NCBI RefSeq assembly: GCF_039993895.1
Contig: NZ_CP121194.1
Coordinates: 2,914,001 to 2,978,000, forward strand
Source: Edaphobacter paludis
GTDB taxonomy: Bacteria > Acidobacteriota > Terriglobia > Terriglobales > Acidobacteriaceae
Direction of reading: 5' to 3'
DNA: 64,000 nt
Shown here: piece after piece, positions 32,821 to 41,628 of the stretch
Layout of the letters: each line of letters begins with the position of its first letter
Position numbering within the stretch: the stretch's first letter is position 1
Translations under genes and position numbers: made by a program
The notes under the pieces: generated by a model
The model's database searches: none
What the model was told of the DNA's origin: nothing
The model's input: only the letters and a program-made list of their open reading frames with translations

Positions 32821-33963
32821 TTATCGCCGAATCGCCCGCTTGATCTGCGCGTATTGCAAAAGGATAAAGCTGTCGGTCATCCCGGCGATATAGTCCGCGA
32901 CCACCCGTGCGAGTCCTTCTTCTTCGATGTCTTCAAAGTGCCCTTGCGGCAGCTCTTCCGGATCGTTGATCCAATAGTTGAAGAGCGCAGTCACAACCTC
33001 TTCTGCCTTGTCGTGCTCATTTTCTAAAACCTCGCAGGTATAGAGCGTCTCGTACAGATAGCGTTTCTCCTGCAATCGCTCAGCCTCTACCCGAGGCGAA
33101 AAGACCGCGAGCCGTGTCGGGCATCGGCGTATATCTTCCAGACTATCAGCCCCGATGGCCTCTGCATTGCGCCGTGTGGTCGCGATTAAATCATCCGTAA
33201 GTACGTTCTGCATCAGTTGCAGCGCTTCGTTAAAAAGATACTTCTCTTCGACTCCGGCGTGCTGCTTCTCAACCATTCGATAGCACCTTGCAAGGATGTC
33301 GACATGCTCGCGGATATGACCGATCGCCAACAAGCCGGATTCGACGCCATCATCGAGATCCGCCGTCAGGTAAGCAATCTCATCGGCGAGATCGATCAAC
33401 TGGGCCTCCAGCGGAGGCCGCTGATCCAGCATGTACTCCGCAAGCTCTGGATAATCGAGGACACTGTAATCCCGCGAATGCTTGATGATTCCTTCGCGGA
33501 CACCAAGCGTAAGGTTCAGTCCACGATGCGCCGCGTATCGCTGCTCAAAGTGTTCAACGATACGCAGCGCATGCAGATTATGGTCGAACCGCCGCCCATG
33601 CTCTCGCAGACACTGATCGAGTGCCCGCTCCCCCGCATGGCCAAATGGCGGATGCCCGATATCGTGGACGAGTGCCAGCGTCTCTGCCAGATCTTCATTC
33701 AATCCAAGCGTGGACGCCGCAGCCCGGGCAATCTGCGCGACCTCCATCGTGTGCGTCAGCCGACTGCGAAAATGGTCGGAGGCCCGACTGGTAAACACCT
33801 GTGTCTTCCCCGCGAGACGACGAAAAGCTCGCGCCTGCACGATGCGTTCACGATCCCGTTGAAAAGGCGTACACGAAGGCCTGAATGGCGCAGGATAGGC
33901 ACGCGCCATCAGAGGATCGTCCGGCCCACCAATGACCGCACAACGAGAAAGTTCGGTCGACAT
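32821..33963 (-). CDS. dgt: Deoxyguanosinetriphosphate triphosphohydrolase-like protein
   Basis: A 380-residue HD-domain enzyme that hydrolyses dNTPs to the nucleoside and triphosphate. Metal ligands are visible in RSRLTHTMEVAQIAR (His), LALVHDIGHPPFGHAGE (the HD pair plus a conserved GHPPFGH loop) and the later Asp in LIDLADEIAYLTADLDD. The N-terminal FQRDRERIVQARAFRRLAGK block is typical of the dGTPase type 2 family. It ends 20 bp from the recQ stop in tail-to-tail arrangement with only a T-rich stretch between them. It is in the same direction as, and 97 bp downstream of, a TPR gene; this looks like chance association. Confidence 0.92.
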   Translation of the reverse strand: MSTELSRCAVIGGPDDPLMARAYPAPFRPSCTPFQRDRERIVQARAFRRLAGKTQVFTSRASDHFRSRLTHTMEVAQIARAAASTLGLNEDLAETLALVHDIGHPPFGHAGERALDQCLREHGRRFDHNLHALRIVEHFEQRYAAHRGLNLTLGVREGIIKHSRDYSVLDYPELAEYMLDQRPPLEAQLIDLADEIAYLTADLDDGVESGLLAIGHIREHVDILARCYRMVEKQHAGVEEKYLFNEALQLMQNVLTDDLIATTRRNAEAIGADSLEDIRRCPTRLAVFSPRVEAERLQEKRYLYETLYTCEVLENEHDKAEEVVTALFNYWINDPEELPQGHFEDIEEEGLARVVADYIAGMTDSFILLQYAQIKRAIRR

Positions 33964-34060
33964 AGTCAGTTCGAGTGTAACGGAAGAAGAAGCCGCAGCG
34001 AAGATCGCTCCTCTCTTCCATTCCGTAAAGAAAGAAGAGAGAGCGATGTCTTCGGCGTCT

Positions 34061-36145
34061 CTATTTTGCTGGTGCCGGCGACACCTTCGCCAGCTTCACC
34101 CGCGCATTTTCGAGCTTATGCTGTACCTTGGCGACATCCGCCGGATCGGCATCCGCAGGCAGGGAGTGCGCATACTCCGTCATCGAGCGCTCCCACTGCG
34201 TGACCGCCAGCTTCAGCTTGCCCGTCTTCTCATAGACCTCGCCCAGATGGTCGTGAACGGTCGGATCGGTGCTCATGCGTTCCATTGCTTTACGCAGATT
34301 CTGCTCCGCCAGGTCGTATTGTCCGGACTTGAAGTAAACCCATCCCAGCGAATCGAGATAAGCACCGTTCTGCGGGTCGAGATCGACCGCTTTGCGAATC
34401 AACGTCAACGCCTCAGGCAGCTTCACTCCGCGGTCGGCAAGCATGTAGCCGAGGTAATTCAGTATCGTCGGGTTCTGCGGGTCGATAGCAAGCGCCTTGT
34501 GGAACTCCGCCTCCGCTTCATCGTAGTGCTTCTGCCGGTCTGCAAGCACTCCGCGAAGGAAATACACGTAGAGCTTCTCATCTGGCTTTGTCGACAAAGC
34601 CGCAGCACTATCCAACGCCGCAGCAGCATCCGGCCACTGCTTCAGTCGGGTGTAGATCTGTGTCAGCGCAAGATAAGTATCGCGATCCTCCGGCGTAGTC
34701 CGCGTCGCCGAAAGCTGCGCCTTCGCCAGCGCGATCCCCTGCTCGGCCTCGCCCGTATCGGCAAGCTGCCCTGCGTACATCAGCTGCACTGCCTGGTCCT
34801 TCGGCTGCGCTTTGGCAGCGGCGGCTGCTGAGGCAGTAGCGTCCTTCCACTGGTGAGCATCGCGGTATGCATCTACCTGTCCCTGATACCCGCCCTTGGC
34901 GTATTCTCCCCCAAGATCCACCATCTGCTTGTACGCAGCCACAGCCTCGGTTGTCTTATTCTCTTCGCGATAGATGATGCCCAACCGGTCAAGAAAAACC
35001 GCTCGGTTCGCCTTATCTCCGTCGCTGTACTTTCCATCCGCATGAGCGGTGTCCGCCACCAGCTTGGTCAGGACCGCCGTTGCCTCGTCATACCGGCCCA
35101 GTGAATCATAGAGCAACGCCTCGTTATAGCTAAGTTCCAGCGAATTCTCCGCAAGAGGTTTGGCTTTCTCCAGAGTAGCCAGCGCCTGGTCGTAATGTCC
35201 CTGCCTGCGCTCAATCTCCGAGATATGGATCTGCGACTGCGCATCCTGCGGTTCGGCCGCAACAATCTCATTGAAAATCTTCAGCGACTCGTCCAGCTTC
35301 CCATCCGCAAGCAAAGCATTTGCCAGACCGCGCTCCGTATCCAGGTTGCCAGGCTCGAGGTCCAGTGCTCGCTGATAAGCCGCTGCAGCTTCCTGCGGCT
35401 TCTTGAGCTGGTCATACGTAGCGCCAAGGGCGTACTCAATCCGCGCGCTTCGGTCATCCATCGGAATCCCGTTCAGTACATCCGCGGCGCGCTTCGCATC
35501 CCCCTCCTCGCCATAGAGCCGCGCCATATTCAGCGCTACCTCTTCCGAGTTCGCATCGACCTTCTGTGCTTCCTTGAACTGTGCCTCCGCCTTGGCCGAA
35601 TCGTGGTTCAAGCCATAAAGCTGGCCAAGAAGAAGGTGCGTCTCCACATCTTTGGGCTTAAGTTCAGCCAGCTTCTCATATTCAGTAATCGCAAGCTTCA
35701 ATACCTGTCCCGATTGAGGCGTCTGCGTGTCCCCCAGCGACCGCAGGTAGACCTTGCCCAGCAACTCATGGGCCCCAATATCGTTCGGGTCTTTGGCTAT
35801 CCGGTCCTGCGCAGTACTTACCGCCTCGCGAATCCGCCCAATTTTGAAGTAGAGACTGGCCAACCCATCCTGCAGCAGTTGAGAGTTCGGGTCGGCATTC
35901 AATGCCAGCTTGTACTCCTCCACCGCCTGCGTCGCATAATCCGACCGGCCAGCGCTTACGGCCATGTCTTCATAAAGATGCGCCAGTCCGTAGTGGTAGT
36001 AAGCCGAAGCCCGGTCAGGCGTCGAAGGAGCAGCCTTCGTGGCAGCGGGCGTCTCGGCAAACATCGAATGCGCCGCAAACAATAACACAGCCGCCGGCAA
36101 CAAGCGGTACGGGCGAAGAGACGAGGCACGCAAAAACAAGGTCAT
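34061..36145 (-). CDS. Large exported TPR repeat protein
   Basis: A roughly 694-residue protein with an N-terminal signal (MTLFLRASSLRPYRLLPAAV, cleavage near HSMFAE) and about sixteen tetratricopeptide repeats spread over the whole length (for example DGLASLYFKIGRIREAVSTA, HLLLGQLYGLNHDSAKAEAQF and LDSLGWVYFKSGQYDLAEQN). The last four units, with ILNYLGYMLADRGVKLPEAL and DHLGEVYEKTGKLKLAVTQW, resemble the block common to many secreted TPR proteins. ATG 36145 is chosen for the signal peptide; the longer frame would run into purH. No enzymatic domain is present. It lies 142 bp downstream of purH. Confidence 0.85.
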   Translation of the reverse strand: MTLFLRASSLRPYRLLPAAVLLFAAHSMFAETPAATKAAPSTPDRASAYYHYGLAHLYEDMAVSAGRSDYATQAVEEYKLALNADPNSQLLQDGLASLYFKIGRIREAVSTAQDRIAKDPNDIGAHELLGKVYLRSLGDTQTPQSGQVLKLAITEYEKLAELKPKDVETHLLLGQLYGLNHDSAKAEAQFKEAQKVDANSEEVALNMARLYGEEGDAKRAADVLNGIPMDDRSARIEYALGATYDQLKKPQEAAAAYQRALDLEPGNLDTERGLANALLADGKLDESLKIFNEIVAAEPQDAQSQIHISEIERRQGHYDQALATLEKAKPLAENSLELSYNEALLYDSLGRYDEATAVLTKLVADTAHADGKYSDGDKANRAVFLDRLGIIYREENKTTEAVAAYKQMVDLGGEYAKGGYQGQVDAYRDAHQWKDATASAAAAAKAQPKDQAVQLMYAGQLADTGEAEQGIALAKAQLSATRTTPEDRDTYLALTQIYTRLKQWPDAAAALDSAAALSTKPDEKLYVYFLRGVLADRQKHYDEAEAEFHKALAIDPQNPTILNYLGYMLADRGVKLPEALTLIRKAVDLDPQNGAYLDSLGWVYFKSGQYDLAEQNLRKAMERMSTDPTVHDHLGEVYEKTGKLKLAVTQWERSMTEYAHSLPADADPADVAKVQHKLENARVKLAKVSPAPAK

Positions 36146-36287
36146 GTGATCTAACTTTCTTGGCTTGCAAACTCTGGACCGAATCATTGCGAGACGAAAG
36201 ACAGAGGTTAGACGGCTCCGCCTGACGATTGGATGCAGCGCCAGACCGCCGTTTGCGAGGCTGGCGCTGATTATATCCGTCAGTGCC

Positions 36288-37901
36288 TCATCCGTGCCGG
36301 AAGTGCCGGACCCCGGTAAAGGCCATCGCCACCCCCAGCCGGTTTGCGGCTTCGATGACTTCGGCATCCCGGACCGACCCGCCCGGCTGAATCACCGCCG
36401 TAGCTCCTGCCTTGGCAACCGTCTCCAAACCATCGGCAAACGGGAAAAAGGCATCCGAAGCCGCGACCGTTCCAGCCAGAGGAAGCACGGCCTTCATCGC
36501 TCCAAACCGCGCCGCATCGACCCGGCTCATCTGTCCGGCGCCAATCCCGACCGTCTGTCCGTGGCCATCGGCAAAACGCGCATACACTATCGCGTTCGAT
36601 TTCACATACTTACAGATACTCCACGCAAACAGCAGCGCCCGCAACTCTTCTGCCGTGGGCTTCCGCTCAGTCACCATCTTCAACTCAGCTTCCGTGACCC
36701 GCAGACGGTCAGCATCCTGCACCAGCAGTCCGCCCGAAACCTGCTTCAGCATCCGAGGCGTATCCGCGGGAGTAATCTGCACCAGGCGCAGGTTCTTCTT
36801 GACCGCAAAGCGTTCCAGAGCCTCAGGCGTAAATGACGGAGCAACAATCGCCTCGACAAATAGCTTGGCAATCTCCTCCGCGGCCTCGGCATCCACCTCG
36901 CGATTGATCCCGATCACGCCGCCGAACGCCGAAACCGGATCAGCCTCGAGAGCCCGCTTGTAAGCCTCCAACACTGTAGACCCGGTCGAAGCCCCACAAG
37001 GATTGGTGTGCTTGATGATCGCCACTGCTGTCTCGTCGAATTCGCTTACCAACTCCCAGCAGGCATCCAGATCGACGATGTTGTTGTAGCTAAGCTCCTT
37101 ACCCTGCAACTGCTTCGCCCCCGCGACGCCCTTGCCGCTGCCATCGACATAGAGCGCAGCCTTCTGGTGCGGGTTCTCGCCATAACGAAGCGTCTTCTCC
37201 AGCGGCTCAATAATCCGAATTACCTGCGGCAATTCTGTCGAAAACACCGCCGCCCCACCCGGTTCCTCGATGCTCTCGAGCGCCGTAGCAATCCCCGCAT
37301 CATAAGCAGCCGTAACCGCAAAGGCCTGCTTCGCCAACCGCCAGCGAGTGGCCCGGCTCAAGCTCCCCCCATTCGCCTTCAACTCCTCCGTCAGCGAGCC
37401 GTAATCACCCGCCGAGGTCACAATAGCGACATCGCCAAAGTTTTTCGCCGCCGAGCGCACCATCGAAGGTCCGCCAATATCGATATTCTCAATCACATCG
37501 GCAAACGCCACACCCGGCTTCTGCGAAGTCTTCTCGAAGGCATACAGATTCACCACCACCATATCGATCGGCTCAATCGCATGTTCCTTCACCGAAGCCT
37601 GATGCTCCGCATTGTCGCGGATATGCAGAATGCCGCCATGCACCTTCGGGTGCAGGGTCTTCACGCGGCCATCCAGCATCTCCGGAAAGCCGGTCAGGTC
37701 GCTGATATCCCGCACTGGCAACCCAGCCTCACGCAGGGCGCGAGCAGTCCCTCCCGTCGAGACAAGGTCTACGTTGAACGAGGCGAGCGCACGGGCAAAA
37801 TCGACAAGGCCGGTCTTGTCCGTCACGGACAAAAGAGCACGGCGAATGGGCCGAAGATCGGCAGGAGCGGCTGAGTTGGAAGCGGAAGAATGTTCAATCA
37901 T
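36288..37901 (-). CDS. purH: Bifunctional AICAR transformylase / IMP cyclohydrolase
   Basis: Catalyses the last two steps of IMP synthesis in the cytoplasm. The 537 residues match the family. The N-terminal IMP cyclohydrolase (MGS-like) domain has RRALLSVTDKTGLVDFARAL, STGGTARALREAGL and HPKVHGGIL; the AICARFT domain has RYGENPHQKAALY, KELSYNNIVDLDACWELV, AIIKHTNPCGAS with the conserved Lys-His, and FAWSICKYVKSNAIVYA. The C-terminal GVRHFRHG is canonical. ATG 37901 (MIEHSSASNS) is preferred to the earlier in-frame Met because it begins close to the conserved domain. It follows pyrD by 58 bp, making a small nucleotide-synthesis unit. Confidence 0.96.
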   Translation of the reverse strand: MIEHSSASNSAAPADLRPIRRALLSVTDKTGLVDFARALASFNVDLVSTGGTARALREAGLPVRDISDLTGFPEMLDGRVKTLHPKVHGGILHIRDNAEHQASVKEHAIEPIDMVVVNLYAFEKTSQKPGVAFADVIENIDIGGPSMVRSAAKNFGDVAIVTSAGDYGSLTEELKANGGSLSRATRWRLAKQAFAVTAAYDAGIATALESIEEPGGAAVFSTELPQVIRIIEPLEKTLRYGENPHQKAALYVDGSGKGVAGAKQLQGKELSYNNIVDLDACWELVSEFDETAVAIIKHTNPCGASTGSTVLEAYKRALEADPVSAFGGVIGINREVDAEAAEEIAKLFVEAIVAPSFTPEALERFAVKKNLRLVQITPADTPRMLKQVSGGLLVQDADRLRVTEAELKMVTERKPTAEELRALLFAWSICKYVKSNAIVYARFADGHGQTVGIGAGQMSRVDAARFGAMKAVLPLAGTVAASDAFFPFADGLETVAKAGATAVIQPGGSVRDAEVIEAANRLGVAMAFTGVRHFRHG

Positions 37902-37959
37902 CACACTTCTATTATGCTTGACCCGCCGCCATAAGTTACAGAAGAGCAACCCCGATAAA

Positions 37960-38898
37960 TTACAGCAGCGCCGCCCCAGTCAACGATGCCACCTGCGCCA
38001 TACCATGCCCCGCGCACCAGCGTTTCAGCCCATTGGCAATGTTTTCTACCGCTCTCGGATCGGCATAGCTTGCGGTGCCGACCTGCACCGCCGTCGCCCC
38101 GGCCAGCATAAACTCCACCGCATCTTCCGCCCGCACAATGCCGCCCATTCCCACTACCGGGATCTTCACCGCCCGCGAAACCTCATTCACCATCCTCACT
38201 GCAATCGGCTTGATCGCCGGCCCCGAAAGGCCGCCCGTGACGTTGGCGATTCTTGGTTTCCGCGTCTCCACATCGATGGCCAGCGAGACAAACGTGTTCA
38301 CCAGCGAGACGGCATCCGCTCCGGCATCCTCTGCCATTTTGGCCATCTGTCCAATGCTGGTCACATTTGGCGACAGCTTCACCATCAGTGGCCGTTTCGC
38401 CGCCGCCTTGCAACGCGCCGTCAGCTCATACAGGAGTGCAGGATCGGTGCCAAACACCATCCCCCCATGGCTCGTATTTGGGCAGCTCGCATTCAGCTCA
38501 TACATCGCGATGCCCTCGGCGTCATTCAGGGCCCCGATCACCTCGAGACAATCCTCAATCGTGAATCCGAAGACATTCGCGATCACCACGACGCCTGCGA
38601 GCTTCCGCAGCTTAGGCAGCTTCTCCGCGATAAACGGACGCACCCCCATATTCTGTAATCCAATCGCGTTGATCATCCCTGCCGCGGTCTCGATAATTCG
38701 CGGAGCGGTATTGCCTGCCATCGGCTCCCGCGACAGACCCTTGGTCACAAACGCGCCAATGCGGTCGAGCGAAACGATCTCCTCGAACTCAATGCCATAT
38801 CCGAACGTCCCGCTCGCCGCAATCACTGGCGAACGCAACTCTACCCCCGCAAAGCTCACCCGCATATCCGGCCCTTTACTGTGTGCTGCGGTACTCAT
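37960..38898 (-). CDS. pyrD: Dihydroorotate dehydrogenase, class 1B type catalytic subunit
   Basis: Oxidises dihydroorotate to orotate in pyrimidine synthesis, using FMN. The 312 residues form a TIM barrel with GTFGYGIEF and NAIGLQNMGV in the FMN/substrate region. The catalytic base is Cys139 in NASCPNTSHGG, the mark of soluble class 1 rather than the Ser of membrane class 2. The phosphate-binding end reads GMGGIVRAEDAVEFMLAGA and VQVGTA. Class 1B normally pairs with the PyrK electron-transfer subunit, which is not in this window. AGGAAGG upstream fixes ATG 38898. It is between GH92 (70 bp upstream) and purH (58 bp downstream), all on one strand. Confidence 0.93.
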   Translation of the reverse strand: MSTAAHSKGPDMRVSFAGVELRSPVIAASGTFGYGIEFEEIVSLDRIGAFVTKGLSREPMAGNTAPRIIETAAGMINAIGLQNMGVRPFIAEKLPKLRKLAGVVVIANVFGFTIEDCLEVIGALNDAEGIAMYELNASCPNTSHGGMVFGTDPALLYELTARCKAAAKRPLMVKLSPNVTSIGQMAKMAEDAGADAVSLVNTFVSLAIDVETRKPRIANVTGGLSGPAIKPIAVRMVNEVSRAVKIPVVGMGGIVRAEDAVEFMLAGATAVQVGTASYADPRAVENIANGLKRWCAGHGMAQVASLTGAALL

Positions 38899-38968
38899 GA
38901 TCTGTATCCTTCCTGGCTGGTTCATATCTCGCTTTAGGTTTTTGGAAATGGACGCAACAGATAGCTAT

Positions 38969-41404
38969 TTACTCGGCTCCGAAAGATGGTGGCTCGTCGC
39001 CGCGGTTCACGCCCCAGCTCTTATCCGGTGTATCACCCAGATCGAATTCAAGCGTTCCCCCTTTGAGCGCGAAGCTCTCCGGCAGCCAGGTCTTTGAACT
39101 GGCTTTTCCATTTACCAGAATGCCACGGATATAAAACCTGTCAGCCGCAGCGGACTTGGACAGTATCCGAATATCTCCTTCGGTTCGATGAATGATCGCT
39201 GTTGAGAAGACAGGGCTCCCGAGCACAAGCTCAGCCCTGCCCGGTATCTCGGGATAAATCCCCATCGAAGCAAATACGGCCCAGGACGACATCTCTCCGA
39301 GATCGTCGTTACCGGGAATGCCGTTCGGCGCATTCTTCCATATCGTGTTGAGCACCTGTCGCACCAGTTGCTGCGTCTTCCAGGGCTGTCCGGCGAAGTC
39401 ATAGAGCCATGGCGTCTCAATCGACGGCTCATTATCCAGCTCCGCATGAAGCGGGCCGCACTTGGTCACCGCCGGCGCTCCCTTGTCGTCATAGAAAAAC
39501 CGATCGAGCCGCGCGACGGCCTTGTCGCGGCCACCCATCTGTTCGAACAGCCCGGCAACGTTGAACGGCACCATCCACACATACTGCGCAGCGCTGCCCT
39601 CTACAAATCCAGCGCCGGTCGCTGGTGTAAAGGCATGCGGCTTCTGGTCGTTGTCATCGTCATCGTCCTGCTGCACGGCAGGCCAGCTTCCATCCGCATT
39701 GCGGTTCATAAAGTAACCGCCGTCCGGAGCGGCATTCGGGTTCCAGATATTCTTCCAATACTGCGCCCTCACCGCGAACCGCTGGCGCACGCTTTCATCG
39801 CCAAGATGTCCTGCCAGCGCCGAGATACCAAACTCCGCCGATACATCCTCCAGCGTGTCAGCCGCCGGTCCCCACGCCGGAGCGCCAACAGGGATGTAGT
39901 GCAGCTTCAACCACTGATCGAGTCCAGGCCGCTGGCCCACGCACTCCACCGGGCATCCGTCGTGGCTTAAATCTTCCTTGGTCGGAACGTCGGCCGCCCG
40001 CACCAAAGAAGCCAACGCAGCCTTCGCATCAAACCGTCGTCCGCCAAACGCCCATATATCCGCCACCGCTGCCGCTGCCGGGTCGCCGTTCATCACATGC
40101 GTCGCCCCGCCCAAGTGGGTCCAGCGATCCCATCGTCCGCCATCCTGCACCGACTGGTTGTACAGGCTCTGCGCAATATCGCTCCCTTGCTTCGCATCCA
40201 GCCAGGTCAGCAATTGAAACTGTGATCGATACACATCCCATCCCGAAAAGTTGGCATACTGCACGGTCTGCGGCGCAGCCACTCGGTTGACCTTGCCATC
40301 CATGCCCGTATACTCGCCGTTCACGTCGCTGTAAGTGGTTGGCGTCATCAGGGCGTGGTAGAGAGCGGTCGTGAATACGGTTTTTTGCTCCTCCGTACCG
40401 CCTTCAATCTCGATCTGATTCAGTCGTTTATTCCAAGCTGCTCGTGCCCGCGCGGCCACCTGTTCGTAGGTTGCGCCGCCGCGGCTCTCCGCATCGAGAT
40501 TCGCCTTCGCATTCGCCTCGCTTACATAGGAGATCCCAATCCGCACTCGCACCACGCCGCCCGTGCCAAAGCCCAACCACACGCCAGAGCCGTGACCGGC
40601 CTCCGGGAATCCCTTCGTCCCAAATCCCGTGCCACCTTCTGCTGTCGTTTCTCCCAAGCTCACTTTGTCATCTTTCCATGCACCCGTCTCCGTCACCGGC
40701 CGATCGAACCGCGCCACGAAATGGAGCGTGTAGTAGGAGCGACGATCTTCCGTACCGATGTATCCGCAGAAGTTGCCACTGGTCACCGATCCTGTAACAG
40801 TTTCAGTCGCAGTGTCGATGCTGGTCTGCGCCGCAGTAGACCCTACCTCCGAATCAGAAGTTCGCACCAGCACTCGTGCCGGCTTGCCATCGGGAAACCG
40901 GAAGGCCGCAACGCCCATCCGCGTCGCTGCGGCAAGGTCGACTTCCACGCCATTGCCCAGTTTCACCCGATAGGAACCCGGCTCTGCCTTTTCATCCGCA
41001 TGGCTGAATGCCGCAGAATAAGCGTGGCGAAAATCCAGAGACGGCGACTTCTCGACTGCATCCGTAATCGGCATCAACGGTACATCGCCTGAGCCACCCG
41101 CGCATCCCCAACCCTCCACATTAGTCAGGCTGAAGCCTCGTATCCTGTCAGCGCGATACTCATAGCCGCCGGGCGCGGCGATCATGCGCTTCAAGTTGAC
41201 CGGCGTCGCCTCGGGGCTGAACTGCACCATCCCAAACGGCATCGTCGCTCCAGGAAATACATTGCCGCCATTGGCGGTCCCGATCAGCGGATTCACATAA
41301 GAAGCTCGATCCGCGGGACCGGCCGCGGCCAGAGATGATGCCGTTGTTGCCATCAGGACAGCAGCAAAGAGTTTGGAAGACACAGATTTGAGGATCACGC
41401 ACAT
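38969..41404 (-). CDS. Secreted GH92 family alpha-mannosidase
   Basis: A roughly 811-residue exo-alpha-mannosidase of calcium-dependent, inverting family GH92. After the signal region (SSKLFAAVLMATTASSLAAA) comes the N-terminal beta-sandwich with YVNPLIGTANGGNVFPGATM-type opening (split by Pro/Gly turns) and the (alpha/alpha)6 domain with SGWDVYRSQFQLLTWL and NEPSIETPWLYDFAG. The hallmark GNDDLGEMSSWAVFASMG with catalytic acids is intact. ATG 41404 is chosen to place the signal peptide at the N-terminus. It is divergent from the GH3 gene over 224 bp, so both may be co-regulated to trim mannose- and xylose- or glucose-containing glycans. Confidence 0.93.
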   Translation of the reverse strand: MCVILKSVSSKLFAAVLMATTASSLAAAGPADRASYVNPLIGTANGGNVFPGATMPFGMVQFSPEATPVNLKRMIAAPGGYEYRADRIRGFSLTNVEGWGCAGGSGDVPLMPITDAVEKSPSLDFRHAYSAAFSHADEKAEPGSYRVKLGNGVEVDLAAATRMGVAAFRFPDGKPARVLVRTSDSEVGSTAAQTSIDTATETVTGSVTSGNFCGYIGTEDRRSYYTLHFVARFDRPVTETGAWKDDKVSLGETTAEGGTGFGTKGFPEAGHGSGVWLGFGTGGVVRVRIGISYVSEANAKANLDAESRGGATYEQVAARARAAWNKRLNQIEIEGGTEEQKTVFTTALYHALMTPTTYSDVNGEYTGMDGKVNRVAAPQTVQYANFSGWDVYRSQFQLLTWLDAKQGSDIAQSLYNQSVQDGGRWDRWTHLGGATHVMNGDPAAAAVADIWAFGGRRFDAKAALASLVRAADVPTKEDLSHDGCPVECVGQRPGLDQWLKLHYIPVGAPAWGPAADTLEDVSAEFGISALAGHLGDESVRQRFAVRAQYWKNIWNPNAAPDGGYFMNRNADGSWPAVQQDDDDDNDQKPHAFTPATGAGFVEGSAAQYVWMVPFNVAGLFEQMGGRDKAVARLDRFFYDDKGAPAVTKCGPLHAELDNEPSIETPWLYDFAGQPWKTQQLVRQVLNTIWKNAPNGIPGNDDLGEMSSWAVFASMGIYPEIPGRAELVLGSPVFSTAIIHRTEGDIRILSKSAAADRFYIRGILVNGKASSKTWLPESFALKGGTLEFDLGDTPDKSWGVNRGDEPPSFGAE

Positions 41405-41628
41405 GACAGTAGCGTAATGGATTGGGCACCTTATCGCCGTAGAACTGCAACTGCAGCGGCGATGTACCCTCAGGGCAACTTTAGAAAAAACTATAAAAAT
41501 CAGCCATTCAATCGAATTAGCTCCCCGTCGAGTGGTAGCATGGGTTGCTCTCAAGAATGGGCGTGGCGGTCGCATCTAAATCTCGCGCCGCGCTCCGTTC
41601 GTAGTAGAAGCGGGAACTCAAAACCATC

